A DNA stretch of 64,000 nucleotides from Ostreococcus lucimarinus CCE9901 (Eukaryota > Chlorophyta > Mamiellophyceae > Mamiellales > Bathycoccaceae): NCBI RefSeq assembly GCF_000092065.1, contig NC_009363.1, positions 606,854 through 670,853 on the forward strand, in the 5' to 3' direction. A program made the translations under genes and the position numbers. Each line of letters begins with the position of its first letter. The stretch's first letter is position 1. Shown here in pieces: positions 9,673 through 18,830 of this stretch. The notes under the pieces are model-generated. The model saw only the letters and a list, made by a program, of their open reading frames with translations. It ran no database searches and had not been told where the DNA came from.

Positions 9673-11127
9673 CTAAATCAACGAGCCGCCGGTAAATTTT
9701 GCCGGTGACATTGGAGGGTTTTGAGATCTAGCGTCGTTCGACGACGAAGATCCAAAACCGAGATCTTTGGTCAAGGCGGCGAGCGCGTCCAAGGAGTCGG
9801 TCGCGAGCGGCGGCTTTCGCGGCGACGAGCCGCCGCTCAGTCGCGGGGAGGCGCCGGGAGAACCGAAACTGGATAACCCAAATGGATCGGCCGCAGGTTT
9901 TGGAGGACTTTGGGGAACTTGCGCAGCGTGTGGATGCATCGCCGAAGCCTGCGGGGGCGGTGCGAAACCGAATTGATTCGCCGGCGACGGCGCCGCTCGC
10001 GGCGCAGGCGCGCCAAACGACGCGAGCGGGTCGGCCCCCATCGCTGGCTGCGGCGGCGCGTGCGCCTGGTTCGGGGCGTTGAACAAGTTGTCCAAATCGC
10101 CCCAACCAGAAGCCACCGGCGCGGCCGCGGGTGCAGCCGCAGGCGTCGCCGCGGGCGCGCTCAAACCTCCGAGCAAATCGTCGATGCTCGACGTCAGCGC
10201 CGGCGCCGCGGACGAGGCGGAGGAGTAATTCACCGCCATCACCGCGTTCGTCGCGCGAGGTGGCGGCGCGAACGCCATCACACCCGGCGCCGGCGCGACG
10301 CTCGGTACGGGAACGTCTCTAAAAACAATCTTTGGCGCCGCGTTCGCCAACGGCGCGTCGTCTTCGTCGTCGCTCGAATCCGCCTTTTGTCGTCCCGACG
10401 CGAACGCCGGCGCCGGCGCGCTCGGCGGCGCCACGGGAGCGCGTGGTTTCACGTCTTCGTCCGCGCGATTCCACGGCGCGCCGCCAGCGCCACCGCCCGA
10501 AGAAATCGACGCCGTCGACCGTCGCTCCGAGTCGCCGCCGAGCGCGCTCCCTCCCGAAAACGACCCACCCGCGCTCGACGTCGACCCTCTCCGCGCGTGC
10601 GTCCGCGCTTCTTCGCTCGACATCCCCGCGTACTTGCCGCGATTTCTCTCCGCCTTTTCCCTCGCCTCCTCGACCGATCTCGGATCTTCCACCAACGCCT
10701 TGATCTTTTCCGCTCGATGTCGCACGTTCACCCCCTCATCCTTCCCTCGCGCGTCCTTGTACTCGAACCTCAGCGCGCCGTCCATCATTCGCCTTCGCCT
10801 GACGTCCTCCGCGATCGCTCGATCGCCGTTCGCGACGAGATACTCGACGACGGTGAGCGCCTTGTACGCGCGTCGCCACTCCTCCGGCGCGCTCTTCAAG
10901 CGTTTCTCCAGCACCTCGCGCACGACGTCCCACTTCCCATCGCGCGTGAGCCGCGCGATCGCGCGCAGCTGCTCCCCGTGCGGGCCCCAGGGCTCGGAGT
11001 TCGTCGCGTCGCGGACGAGCGCTTCGTCGTCGCCGATGCCTTTCCATTGATTGACGCGCTTCTTCGCCGCCTGCGCCACCTCGTCCGGGATCGCGGACTT
11101 GATCGTCGTCAGCGCGGCTTTGAACAT
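9673..11127 (-). CDS. epsin / EPSINR-type ENTH-domain clathrin adaptor
   Basis: 484 residues. The ENTH domain covers about 1-140: 'DDEALVRDATNSEPWGPHG', 'WRRAYKALTVVEYLVANGD' and 'GALRFEYKDARGKDEGVNV' are diagnostic. The rest is a disordered Ser/Ala/Pro tail with acidic and hydrophobic short motifs ('DDLLGGL', 'DNLFNAP', 'DPFGLSSFG', 'SDSLDAL'-like) of the kind that bind clathrin and AP-1 or AP-2 ears. The role is membrane bending and cargo sorting at the TGN, endosome or plasma membrane. The start is the ATG that opens the ENTH fold; upstream frame is promoter sequence shared with the divergent GTPase gene. Confidence 0.88.
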   Translation of the reverse strand: MFKAALTTIKSAIPDEVAQAAKKRVNQWKGIGDDEALVRDATNSEPWGPHGEQLRAIARLTRDGKWDVVREVLEKRLKSAPEEWRRAYKALTVVEYLVANGDRAIAEDVRRRRMMDGALRFEYKDARGKDEGVNVRHRAEKIKALVEDPRSVEEAREKAERNRGKYAGMSSEEARTHARRGSTSSAGGSFSGGSALGGDSERRSTASISSGGGAGGAPWNRADEDVKPRAPVAPPSAPAPAFASGRQKADSSDDEDDAPLANAAPKIVFRDVPVPSVAPAPGVMAFAPPPRATNAVMAVNYSSASSAAPALTSSIDDLLGGLSAPAATPAAAPAAAPVASGWGDLDNLFNAPNQAHAPPQPAMGADPLASFGAPAPRAAPSPANQFGFAPPPQASAMHPHAAQVPQSPPKPAADPFGLSSFGSPGASPRLSGGSSPRKPPLATDSLDALAALTKDLGFGSSSSNDARSQNPPMSPAKFTGGSLI

Positions 11128-11213
11128 CGTCGCCGTCGCGCGCGGCGCGGCGCGCGACGCGACGGCGCGCGACGCGACGGCGTGTGACGCGACGTCTCTT
11201 GCACCGCGCGACG

Positions 11214-11242
11214 CCAAAACCAAAACCAAAACCAAAACCAAA
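11214..11242 (+). repeat. CCAAAA hexamer repeat in a divergent promoter
   Basis: Nearly five tandem CCAAAA units (TTTTGG on the minus strand) lie in the short region between the divergent epsin and GTPase start codons, upstream of the epsin ATG. It is strikingly AT-rich for this locus. A leader or promoter role is possible but unproven. Confidence 0.85.
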
Positions 11243-11325
11243 CACGGAACGCGAAAGCGGGCACGCGTCACTCGGCGACGCGTCGCGCGCCGGACCGGCG
11301 ACGCGCGCGCGCGCGACGCGTGCCG

Positions 11326-13420
11326 ATGAACGCGTCGACGTGCGTCGTGTGCGGCGCGACGGGACGCGGGAAGACGACGGTCGTGAACGGATTGGTGCGG
11401 GAAACGCTGCGGGAAGAGATTCTTCTCGGAACGGACGACGAGGACGCGCGCGCGACGGAGCGGGCGCGCGCGGTCGTCGATGAGGTGCGACGAAGGACGA
11501 CGCGCGACGACGCGAAAAACGCGAATGCGATGGTGCGCGCGCTCGAGACGAAGCGCGGCGAGTGACGCGCGCGCGGGACCGATGCGACAGAGCGAGACGA
11601 CGCGGGCGAGGCGCGATGGAAATCGGCGCGCGGCGAGACGCGAAGGACGGACGACGAACGGAGGGGATTGGAGGTGGCGACAGCGCGAAGAAGTGCGAGA
11701 AATGATGTCTAGTGATGAGGGGCGACGAGCGATGGAGGCGTGCGTGCGAAAACAGAATGCGTTGGATGTGATGCCGACGAGCGCGAGGACGGGGTGCCCG
11801 ATAGCGATTCGACGCGCGACGTTGGACGACGAAGATGAAAAACAGGCGGCGAACGGCGTGTTCATCGCGCGAGTCGTCGTGCGATACCGAGAGGAGCATG
11901 AACTGGAGCAGGCGTTGCTAGATGTGGCGATTCAGTCGCGCACGGCGGGAGAGTTGGCGGGGAGACTGTGCGCCGGAGGGACGCCGCCAAGAAGAAATCG
12001 CGCCGACGAGGACGAGGCGGAGGCGAACGACGGATCGATCGAAGAACTCGCGAGCGTGCTCGGTGAAGACCCAAAAGACGTGAAAGCGCGTGTGTTGGAG
12101 TGTTACGATCGATGTGAGCCATTTCTTCCAGCGCGCGTTCGAGATTTGCTCGGACGCGAACGCGTGTACGAAGTCCGAAGCGCTTGCGCCGGCGCCGCAC
12201 TCACGGCTATTCGTTCTTTTATTTTACGCGTGGCGACGGCGGGTAAGTGGACGCACTGGGGCATCATAGAAGGTACGGTCGAGGTCGAGCTTCCGTTAGC
12301 GTACGACGTCAAGTTCGTGGATACGCCCGGGATTGATGCGTCGCAATTCTCTCTCAAGCGATTGCGCCGAGTAATTGGCGCTGAAGCCGAGGAGCGATTC
12401 GGGATGTTCATATACGTGTGCGGTAAAGATGCACCGAAAGAGTGGGAGTGGAGCGCTCTGCATGCAATGGGTACGCTAAAGAAGATCGTCACCGAGGGTC
12501 CGCGGCTGTGTTTGTGCTGGCCCGTGGAGCTCGTGGTGAACGCCAACGGACGTCCAGATGGCTTTGTCACGAATCTCCAAATCAAAAAGTTCCAGGATCG
12601 CACGTTGAAGATGCTGCGATCGGACTCTAATCATTGGCGCGAACGTCTTGATCAATGTATCGTCGCATCCAAGGTCGATGGCTTGCGCGGTGATTTAAGA
12701 CGCGGCATGGCGCTGGCGTTTGTTCGGGCGTTTAAGCCCGACGCCTCGACGATTTTGAAGTATTCCATGTATCAGCTGGCGTTTTCGGTGGAAGAAGAGC
12801 TCAAACCATCACCGCCGAGCGATAACGGCAGTGGAGTCTTACCGAGCACCGCGGTGGTCGCTGACGCAAAACCTTCGACAGACCCTTGTCCGAAGACCAA
12901 GCGAAAGATTGACGAAGAAGCCGCGACGAAAGCGTCGCCACCAAAGAAACGCCTTAAGAAGCAACCACGCCAGTGTACCATCGCTGATCCATTCGTGTTC
13001 AACGAAGACGATGGTCTTTTTGCCGACGAAGACGCCGCAACACCTCCAATGTTCGGCAAGCACATCGCAAAAACCAAATCAACGCGCTCGCCGCTCGTCG
13101 ACGCCAACGAAAAGTCTCGCGCGACGGCGGCGGCGCGACGCAAAACCAAACCGTCGAACACCGCACCGAAGCGACCGCTCGTCTTGACGTCGACGACCGT
13201 TTCTCCGCCGAAGTCGAAGCATCGAGGTGCTGAAGCACCGCAGCCGAAGCTTTCCCCTCAACTCTCCGCGACGCCCGCGTCCAAGCCTGCGCGAAATCGG
13301 CCAAAGTTCGTCGTCGCCTCCGTCGACGACGGTCCCACCCCATCCCCACCCCCCGCGCGTCCGAAACGCCCGCGCGAATGCACGAAACAACCTTGGTGGG
13401 TCGTCCAATCGCATCGATAG
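11326..13420 (+). CDS. SLIP-GC-like nuclear GTPase (dynamin-related P-loop), spliced
   Basis: Exon 1 (11326-11532) encodes the P-loop 'CGATGRGKTT' at residues 9-18. A 58-bp intron (11533-11590; donor GTGCGC, TGAC branch-like site, acceptor GACAG) restores the frame to exon 2 (11591-13420). Predicted protein: 678 residues. The G3 motif 'VKFVDTPGID' is near residue 313, preceded by 'WTHWGIIEGTVEVELPL', as in SLIP-GC nuclear GTPases; 'ASKVDG' may be G4. The C-terminal 200 residues are disordered and basic with NLS-like 'SPPKKRLKKQPRQ'. Without splicing, neither exon has a complete GTPase domain. Function here is unknown. The intron is my reconstruction, supported by the frame, consensus sites and recovery of the domain. 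Confidence 0.65.
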
Positions 13421-13692
13421 CTCCATCACGACGCATCGCTTCTATCAATTTATCCATCGCTGACTCGCCGACAGTTACGCCTCGCGCCTCGTCAGCGTCC
13501 CCGCGCGCCTCATTCCGAGGCGACCTCGACGTCGCGTTCGACGCCGCAGATCGTCGGAATCGATCGACAGCGCGCGCGTTGCGTTTTCGATCGCATCGCT
13601 CGCGCGAGACGCCGCGCGCGCGTCCGGTCACCGCTCGGAACCGGCGCGATTCAACAATCGCTCATTAATCGCCCGACGCGATCGACCGAGCG

Positions 13693-16056
13693 ATGTCGTC
13701 GAGCGAAGGCGCGCGGTCGCGCTCGCCCAAGCGCATCGCGCGCGTACACGTTACCGCAGACGCGCGCGCGCGCGACGCGCGGCAAATGCTCGATCACGCG
13801 TGGCGGGAGTGCGAAGGAAAGGCGCGAGCGCGGCGCGCGAGAGCGTCGGCGAGAGGCGAAGACGAAGCGGACGACGAAAGGATGGAAGATTTGCACGCCA
13901 TCGGAGACGTCGTGCGTGAATTGTGCGCGGTGGATGATGGGGTGCTGATGCGATCGACCCTGGGGTGCATGGATGGGTTTAAGGTGGCGTTGCGCGCGGA
14001 GCGAGAGGACGACGACGAGGCGAGGAGAGAAATTTGCGTCGCGGCGTTGTTTGGATTGAGCAAGCTCGCGACGACGGCGAGGGAACAAGTCATCGGGGGG
14101 GATGTGGAAGAAGATGTGGTACTTGAAATGCTTCGCGTGCAGTGTAAGGCGCCGAATATGCGATTTTCAGAACGCGCTCGGGCGATGTCGACGTACGTCA
14201 AGGCGGTGGGCGTTCGGGAAAACTTGACAAACGTCAACGTTCGGACGCCTCCGGCATCGCCGAAGGATAAGAGTGGTAGAACTATAGGTGGCTTAGCGCG
14301 AGCGTTTGCATCGCAACAAGAGATGGCAGATTTCAACACACCAGACGTGAGCGACGACGAGGGGACAGAGGAGCGCAGGCAATCGATGAGTTCGCTGTGC
14401 GCGTCACCGAGTAGAATCTTCTACTCGCCGAAAATTTTGAGCGGAGATGGCACGGTCGTTGATGAAGCGATCACACCTCCAGGCACAGTTATATGTCGCA
14501 TCTGCGAACAGCCTGTCGCCAAACGAACTTTTGCCGGTCACAACGCGACGTGCGCTGGATTTCGTCCGTCGTCGCTGGGTTCGAGTGGTTGCGCGTCTGC
14601 GCGCACTTCTGCCTCTCTCGCACAAGATGATTCGGAAACTTCAGACCAGATGTCTATTGATGACTTTCGAATCATAAAACTGATAAGTGGGGGCGCGTAC
14701 GGGCGAGTCTTCTTGGCGCAGAAACGCGCGACGGGCGATTTGTTCGCCGTCAAGGCGTTGCGAAAGCGCGATCTCGTGTACAAGAACATGATGGATCAAG
14801 TCGTCGCCGAACGTGATGCCCTGATAGCAGCTGCGAATCCGTTCACAATCAAATTGTACTACTCATTCACCTCTGCGAGGCACGTTTATCTCGTCACCGA
14901 ATACGCAAACGGTGGCGACTTGTACAGTCTGTTGACGCAGCTCGGTCGATTGAGCGAAGAGCACGCTCGCCAGTACTGTGCCGAGATCGCACTCGCGCTC
15001 GAGTACGTGCACTCGAAAGGAATTACGCACCGAGATTTGAAGCCGGGTAATTGTCTCATTGCGTCGGATGGGCACATCAAACTTGCTGATTTTGGTTTAT
15101 CGCGAATCGACCGAGACGCCGGGGACGCAGCGGGAAGCGGTAGCAACTCGCCCAGCCCTTACAGTGGCACGGGATCGCCCATGTCGCCGAGCAGTGGAGC
15201 CGCTTCGATCCGAATCCCAACGCAAGATCCCATGACGACGAATAGTCCGATACATAGAATGACTCTAGCCGCAAACGCGAGACAGAGCCCAACTCAGAGC
15301 CCGTCGCGAAAGGTGCATCGACGCTCGGCGTCAAGACACGCTTCTGGAGCTAAGGGTACTCCAGATTACTTGGCACCTGAAATTCTTTTATGCGAACCGT
15401 GCGGCGAGGGTGTGGATTGGTGGGCGTTAGGAGTGATGGCGTACGAAATGCTCGTGGGAGTTCCTCCGTTCAATGCGTCGACGCCGTTGGCGATTTTCGC
15501 AAGAATCATCAACGGCAAAGTGGAATGGCCAGGAAGTGGCGCCGCGCTGAGTGACGAGTCTAAAGATTTTGTTAACGCTCTACTCGTGCACGATGTAGAA
15601 GCGCGTCTGGGCTCGAACGACGATGCAAATGATATCAAGGCTCATCCTTGGTTTGCAGACGTCACTTGGGAACACGTCTACGACAAGAGCGCTGCGAGCG
15701 TGTTCGTGCCAAAGCCCGAAAGTCGACAAGATACGTCGTACTTCGTTCCCGCGTCGGATTTAAGCTTAGGTGTGGAGTATCCAGTCGGAGAGCGAAGAAT
15801 GAGTGAATCTCACGCAAGTGAAGACAGCTCGAGCATGAAGGAGGACGTAGTCATTCCTGTCCCCACGCCAGAGGAAGTGGATGAAATCGAAGATTGCGAC
15901 GAGGAAAAGTTACGGGCATTCACGTATAAGAACCTCGCCGAACTGGCGATGCGAAACATGAGGGTTTCCGGAGGGTCTGTCACACACTCAGCCGCCCAAA
16001 CGAGCGGACTTCCTCGTCGAGGCTCGGTTGGCAAAGACTTAGCGCACCAAAATTGA
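13693..16056 (+). CDS. AGC protein kinase of the IRE / Rim15 / Greatwall type
   Basis: 787 residues. Residues 1-260 are variable. A zinc-finger-like element 'CRICEQPVAKRTFAGHNATC' is at about 266-290, as in plant IRE kinases. The kinase domain starts near 324: glycine loop 'ISGGAYGRVFLA', VAIK-type Lys in 'LFAVKALRKRD', catalytic loop 'HRDLKPGN', 'LADFGLS' (about 466), then an insert of about 85 residues before 'GTPDYLAPEILL' (about 554). That long insert between DFG and APE is the mark of the Greatwall/MAST/IRE group. C-terminal hydrophobic tail 'DTSYFVPAS'. In other eukaryotes these kinases inhibit PP2A-B55 through ENSA/ARPP or control polar growth. Single exon. Confidence 0.88.
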   Translation: MSSSEGARSRSPKRIARVHVTADARARDARQMLDHAWRECEGKARARRARASARGEDEADDERMEDLHAIGDVVRELCAVDDGVLMRSTLGCMDGFKVALRAEREDDDEARREICVAALFGLSKLATTAREQVIGGDVEEDVVLEMLRVQCKAPNMRFSERARAMSTYVKAVGVRENLTNVNVRTPPASPKDKSGRTIGGLARAFASQQEMADFNTPDVSDDEGTEERRQSMSSLCASPSRIFYSPKILSGDGTVVDEAITPPGTVICRICEQPVAKRTFAGHNATCAGFRPSSLGSSGCASARTSASLAQDDSETSDQMSIDDFRIIKLISGGAYGRVFLAQKRATGDLFAVKALRKRDLVYKNMMDQVVAERDALIAAANPFTIKLYYSFTSARHVYLVTEYANGGDLYSLLTQLGRLSEEHARQYCAEIALALEYVHSKGITHRDLKPGNCLIASDGHIKLADFGLSRIDRDAGDAAGSGSNSPSPYSGTGSPMSPSSGAASIRIPTQDPMTTNSPIHRMTLAANARQSPTQSPSRKVHRRSASRHASGAKGTPDYLAPEILLCEPCGEGVDWWALGVMAYEMLVGVPPFNASTPLAIFARIINGKVEWPGSGAALSDESKDFVNALLVHDVEARLGSNDDANDIKAHPWFADVTWEHVYDKSAASVFVPKPESRQDTSYFVPASDLSLGVEYPVGERRMSESHASEDSSSMKEDVVIPVPTPEEVDEIEDCDEEKLRAFTYKNLAELAMRNMRVSGGSVTHSAAQTSGLPRRGSVGKDLAHQN

Positions 16057-16166
16057 TACTGTAGATGAAATTCTATGCGTCACACTTCAAAACTAAGCGC
16101 TCGCTATCGGACAGAAGACGAGGATGTTTCCGGCGTTCAATTGATGTGCGTTCTGCGGGGCTAGAG

Positions 16167-16919
16167 CTAATGGATGCGCAAATCGCGGCGTAGCAAGACG
16201 CGGGCGGGACGGCCGAGCGACGACTCGGCGCCGGCGGTTTCTTGCGCTTCGCGGATGAAATCTGAACGTTCGTAAAGAGCGATCGCGGCGTCGTTGTCGT
16301 GCTGGACGTGGACGTACAGCGTGTGCACGGCGTATTCGTCCCTCGCGATGATGGACGCGCGCTCTATCATGCGCGAGGCAACACCGGTCCGTCTCGCGGC
16401 GGGCGCCACGCCGACGTTTGATAAATACGCGCGTCTTCCGAGCGAGCGCGTTCCAGCGAGTTCTTCCGCCGGTAAACGATCGCCGATGTTAATGTCTAAC
16501 GAACCGACGATCAAAGACGTCTCGGCGCCGTCGCGCACGCTCAACGATGCCGGATCGAACTCTCGTATGTCGTACTGCGCCGACGACGCGGGCGCTCGAG
16601 CGACGATGAGCACCACTTTCACGTTCTCGTAACCGACCTCAGCGCCGCACAGCTTGTTCGTCAGCGACGTGGTTTCGTTCTCAATCTTCATCGCGACGTG
16701 CGCGCGCTTGGCGAACGCGCTTCGGTCGCTCGGGACGTTTTGGCTGAAACTGAGCGCTCGACACGCCGCGGCGCCTACGACGTCGCTCGCGTGCGAGGAG
16801 ACGTCGATGGTAATCGCGGAGCACGATGGGCTCGTCGTAGCGCGCGAACATTGTCGAGCGCGCGCGCGGGTGAAGACGGGCGAGACGCCGCGCGACGGCG
16901 CGACGACGGAGGACGCCAT
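16167..16919 (-). CDS. GNAT-family N-acetyltransferase, probably plastidial
   Basis: 250 residues. The N-terminal 50 or so are Ser/Arg/Ala-rich like a transit peptide. The C-terminal GNAT fold shows the acetyl-CoA loop 'GVAPAARRTGVASRMIERA' (family Q/RxxGxG/A), then 'LYVHVQHDNDAAIALYERS' with the Asn and Tyr typical of the Rim/NAA-like group. It resembles plant plastid GNAT/NSI enzymes that acetylate protein N-termini and lysines. Specific targets cannot be read from sequence. Confidence 0.82.
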   Translation of the reverse strand: MASSVVAPSRGVSPVFTRARARQCSRATTSPSCSAITIDVSSHASDVVGAAACRALSFSQNVPSDRSAFAKRAHVAMKIENETTSLTNKLCGAEVGYENVKVVLIVARAPASSAQYDIREFDPASLSVRDGAETSLIVGSLDINIGDRLPAEELAGTRSLGRRAYLSNVGVAPAARRTGVASRMIERASIIARDEYAVHTLYVHVQHDNDAAIALYERSDFIREAQETAGAESSLGRPARVLLRRDLRIH

Positions 16920-16962
16920 GCAGTGCAGTGCGGCGACGCGCTGGGCGATTTACAAGTCTAAG

Positions 16963-18354
16963 TCATCGACGCGTAGCGTTCCACGACGTTTCGCCGGTCT
17001 TAGCGTTGTAGTAATATGTTTTTCCCTCTGGAGTTTGCGCCGTCATCCAATCGCTCGGTGGCGCGGAGTACGCGTCGGGGTAGTATTGCGCGCCGGGCGC
17101 CGACGTCGGGGCGTCGAACGCCGCGGAACCGGCGGCGGAGGACGGATGCGCGAAGGGCAGAGGTGGCAACGTGACGTACGATGTTCCTTGCGTAGAATGC
17201 ATCGCATCGCGCTGCTGTGGCGGCGCCGGTGATGTGTATCCTTGGACTTCGATCTGAATGTTTGACGGGTCGGCAAAGCGATGGGGCGGCGTTCGCTCTG
17301 GCGCTAACGGTCGAGAAGCGGATGGGGGTGTCGCGGCTTGCGCAAACCCTTGCCGCAATTGCTCCGTCGTTGACGCTTGCCCAGTCGAGGTCGACGTGCG
17401 CTCGCGCATGGCTTTCTGTAAAGCTTCGAGCCATTGCGATCGCTCGCGCTCGGAATCGGCGACGAGATACTTTGTCCCGATTCTCGCCGGTAGAGCGCCT
17501 TCGAGATGGATCGCGTAAGGCTTGCCAGCCGCCGCCTCTGACGCGACGGACACACTGTCGATGGATTCTATCGGGATCTCTCCTCGAGTCACCGCGCGCT
17601 CGTTCACGACGTTGGTCTTGAACCACACCAAATGTCCTTGCTTCAACACGAACCATCGCTTGCGCCACGTTCGCAACATCTCTCCTTGCTTCGTGAGCCA
17701 TCCCGAGTACTCAGGGGTCTCCCAGAATCGAATCCCCGCGGCCGAAGACGTTGCCGTCGCGCCTGATCCCACCGTCGTCGCCTTGAGATTCATCCAATCC
17801 GATCCGCTTGACACTATGGTGTCCATCGCGTCCAAACCGTTCAACTCGCACCACTGAAAAGCCGACGTCGTCAACACATCCACGAGCGCCGCGATCGTCT
17901 TTACATCTGCGCTCAACGCTAACGACGTCTCGCCTGTGCCTTCTTTCGCGTGTATGCTCAAAATCGTCGGATCCGTCATCGACCATTTCGCTATTCTCGG
18001 CAGCTCGAACGCTCGTCTGGCTTTCGTCTCGTCGCCAACCGCGAAGCACTTCACCCCATCCAGCCCGACTTGCGCGATGACGTCTTCTATGTCGTCCCCG
18101 TCGTTCACCGGAAGTGTCATGCATCGATAACGCACGTTCCCAGCGGGTGCACCGGGAATTTCTCCCGCCTGCGCGTCGCGCGGTCCGCTCGCGTCTCGCG
18201 GCGTCCCGTCGCTCCTCGCGCCGGCACCGTTCTGTCCATCGTACGCCCCTTGCATCACCGCGCTCCCGTGCGAACTCGGCGTGAGTGTCACGTACGATGT
18301 TGTCGGGTACCTCACCGGCGTCGACGCGTACGGGTCGGTGTTATACGGGTCCAT
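16963..18354 (-). CDS. PH-domain and WW-domain protein
   Basis: 463 residues. The PH domain is about 213-320: 'YSGWLTKQGEMLRTWRKRWF', 'VLKQGHLVWFK', and the closing helix Trp in 'SERERSQWLEALQKAM'. The C-terminus is a WW domain: 'DWMTAQTPEGKTYYYNAKTG' followed by ETSW. The flanks are Pro/Tyr/Gln-rich and disordered. A phosphoinositide-binding PH plus a proline-binding WW suggests a membrane-recruited adaptor; partners are unknown. A related sequence appears twice ('TSYVTLTP' and 'TSYVTLPPL'). Confidence 0.85.
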   Translation of the reverse strand: MDPYNTDPYASTPVRYPTTSYVTLTPSSHGSAVMQGAYDGQNGAGARSDGTPRDASGPRDAQAGEIPGAPAGNVRYRCMTLPVNDGDDIEDVIAQVGLDGVKCFAVGDETKARRAFELPRIAKWSMTDPTILSIHAKEGTGETSLALSADVKTIAALVDVLTTSAFQWCELNGLDAMDTIVSSGSDWMNLKATTVGSGATATSSAAGIRFWETPEYSGWLTKQGEMLRTWRKRWFVLKQGHLVWFKTNVVNERAVTRGEIPIESIDSVSVASEAAAGKPYAIHLEGALPARIGTKYLVADSERERSQWLEALQKAMRERTSTSTGQASTTEQLRQGFAQAATPPSASRPLAPERTPPHRFADPSNIQIEVQGYTSPAPPQQRDAMHSTQGTSYVTLPPLPFAHPSSAAGSAAFDAPTSAPGAQYYPDAYSAPPSDWMTAQTPEGKTYYYNAKTGETSWNATRR

Positions 18355-18830
18355 GACGAGATTGAGAATTCACAGCACGGGCCTGGTGCCGTGTGATTCG
18401 TCGCCGTTTGTCGCGCGTCCACGCGCACGAGACGCGTTCGTGCGTCGCCACGAAGGGTTTAAAGGGTTTCTGGACGCGTGAGCGCGCGCACAGCTCGCGG
18501 GCGTCGCGCGCGCGCCGATTTATGAGGCGATGAAGCTAACGACCGAGATTCTGGTGTGGTCCCTCTCTGAGGCGTGAGCGCCGCCCGCGCGAACGCGCGC
18601 AGAACGCACTTCAAATTGTCGATTTAAGTAATCAAAAAAGGGTATGTTACATGTGTGAGTGTGTCGGTGTGACTATACTAGCTATCGTGCCGTCGATCGC
18701 GAACAGAATAAGCAGAAAGCGAAGCGTCGCCGAGCTCGTCGAGCGGCGTCGCTCGTCGCGAAACGCAAATTGAGCGGAGCAATCTTGGATGCGCACAGAA
18801 TGATACTCGCGTCAGCGAATACTTAAAGAT
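18355..18830. other. 476-bp intergenic region
   Basis: This lies between the start of the PH/WW gene and the stop of the CXC gene. The right part (about 18600-18720) is less GC-rich than the surroundings, consistent with 3' UTR sequence of the CXC gene plus the upstream promoter of the PH/WW gene. I see no ORF, tRNA or clear repeat. Confidence 0.6.

Noticed and set aside
12999-13631. 210-residue minus-strand ORF
   Set aside because: It overlaps the disordered tail of the GTPase and is Arg-rich without any motif.
18531-18585. possible C/D box snoRNA (GCGATGA ... CTGA)
   Set aside because: The boxes are only about 35 bases apart, with no closing stem and an imperfect C box.
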